From assembly GCA_028822125.1 (NCBI GenBank), contig JAPKEK010000142.1, forward strand, positions 1 to 6,292: a stretch of DNA of 6,292 nucleotides, written 5' to 3'. The stretch is from Pseudomonadales bacterium (GTDB lineage Bacteria > Pseudomonadota > Gammaproteobacteria > Pseudomonadales > Azotimanducaceae). Below the pieces are notes generated by a model. It was given only the letters and a program-made list of their open reading frames with translations, made no database searches and was not told where the DNA came from. Shown in pieces: positions 5,635 to 6,292 of the stretch. Each line of letters starts with the position of its first letter. Position 1 is the stretch's first letter. The position numbers and the translations under genes are program-made.

Positions 5635-6292
5635 CTATCGCTGCAAGGCTCTGGCCTTCAAAAAAACAAGCACAACTGCGGCCACTACAGAACCAAAAGC
5701 CATAAACGTTGCAACAAGTGAGAGCCCGTAACCCGCTGTAAATAATATGCCAGCAATGATAGGACTGGCGGCAGCGCCACCACGGCCAAGGCCTATGGAA
5801 AACCCGGTTCCACTTGCTCTCAGGTTATCTGGATAGTGGTCAGCAAAAAGCGCATACAATCCAACGACACCGCCATTAATAAAAAAGCCTGCAATACACG
5901 CTACTGCCGATAGCTGGTCTAACTCTGAATACCCTTTGCCAAATACATAGATCATTATGGAAGACATGACCAGCGCAGCAAACATCAGGTTTCGAGTTGC
6001 AAATCGACTGGACAGAAGGCCAAATAGAATTGAACCCGTCAGCATACCCATATTTGCCCAGACCAAAACCCCGCCCGCCGATGAGGCCGAATAGCCCATA
6101 TCTACCACAATTTTTGGCGTCCATTTGAGCAGAAAATAGAGCGTCATAATATGCATAAAGTAGGCAACTGTAAGCACGATTGTGGTTCGCAACATCGCAG
6201 GCTTAAACAGTTCGAGAAGGGACGTTTTAGGCTTCTCGGTAACATCAGGCAAAGCGGCAATAGATTCTTTGCCCATTTTTTTCAAACTGGAG
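5635..6292 (-). CDS. MFS transporter of the aromatic acid:H+ symporter type, N-terminal half outside window
   Basis: This is the C-terminal half of an inner-membrane MFS permease, about 219 codons, with the frame open to the right edge. Six hydrophobic segments fit TM7 to TM12. Counting from the Leu codon at 6285, they lie near residues 34-54, 72-91, 99-116, 124-147, 161-184 and 188-209, after a polar central loop. LLKWTPKIVVDMGYS and RASGTGFSIGLGRGGAAASPIIAG resemble the TM7-8 and TM11 regions of the aromatic acid:H+ symporter group (PcaK, VanK, BenK). Next to pobA, uptake of 4-hydroxybenzoate or protocatechuate is the likely role, but the substrate is inferred from context. The codon at 6285 is TTG inside the central loop, with Ser-Ser codons open upstream, so it is an internal Leu and not a start. 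The gene ends with TAG, and 611 bp separate it from pobA. It may therefore be transcribed apart from pobA. Confidence 0.85.
   Translation of the reverse strand, partial: SSLKKMGKESIAALPDVTEKPKTSLLELFKPAMLRTTIVLTVAYFMHIMTLYFLLKWTPKIVVDMGYSASSAGGVLVWANMGMLTGSILFGLLSSRFATRNLMFAALVMSSIMIYVFGKGYSELDQLSAVACIAGFFINGGVVGLYALFADHYPDNLRASGTGFSIGLGRGGAAASPIIAGILFTAGYGLSLVATFMAFGSVVAAVVLVFLKARALQR

Noticed and set aside
6283..6285. TTG at 6285 as the start of a 216-residue transporter
   Set aside because: The frame stays open to the window edge, the codon lies in the polar central loop, and the product would have only six membrane segments, half an MFS protein. It is an internal Leu of a gene cut by the edge.

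Overview
This window is a catabolic cluster for 4-hydroxybenzoate, feeding into the protocatechuate 4,5-cleavage (meta, 'lig') pathway. All six genes lie on the minus strand, so transcription runs from right to left. In that order they are: an aromatic-acid MFS transporter (only its C-terminal half is inside the window), pobA (4-hydroxybenzoate 3-monooxygenase), the pyruvate-forming aldolase ligK/galC, the 4-oxalomesaconate tautomerase ligU/galD, the 4-oxalomesaconate hydratase ligJ, and the 2-pyrone-4,6-dicarboxylate (PDC) hydrolase ligI, which is cut by the left edge.

How the genes work together: the transporter probably imports the aromatic acid, and PobA hydroxylates 4-hydroxybenzoate to protocatechuate. 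A 4,5-dioxygenase (LigAB) and a dehydrogenase (LigC), neither present here, would give PDC. LigI opens PDC to 4-oxalomesaconate, LigU/GalD shifts its double bond or tautomer, LigJ hydrates it to 4-carboxy-4-hydroxy-2-oxoadipate (CHA), and LigK cleaves CHA to pyruvate and oxaloacetate for the TCA cycle. The missing ligAB and ligC most likely lie beyond the left edge.

Layout: 1-3518 is a tight four-gene operon, ligK-ligU-ligJ-ligI, with two 4-bp ATGA stop/start overlaps and one 16-bp gap. 3519-3850 is a non-coding region rich in dyads that probably holds the operon promoter and operators. 3851-5023 is pobA. 5024-5634 is a 611-bp non-coding stretch with a clean 15-bp palindrome just upstream of pobA. 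5635 to the right edge is the transporter fragment. No RNA gene, CRISPR array, insertion sequence or transposase is visible.

Organism: the base composition looks close to even, and the proteins resemble proteobacterial versions (PobA is very close to the Pseudomonas enzyme; LigI and LigJ are of the Sphingobium/Comamonas type). A Gammaproteobacterium, possibly marine, is my inference and is not proven by the window. I found no unknown protein system here. The points worth a second look are the regulatory DNA of the two intergenic regions and substitutions in the presumed NADPH-binding helix of PobA.
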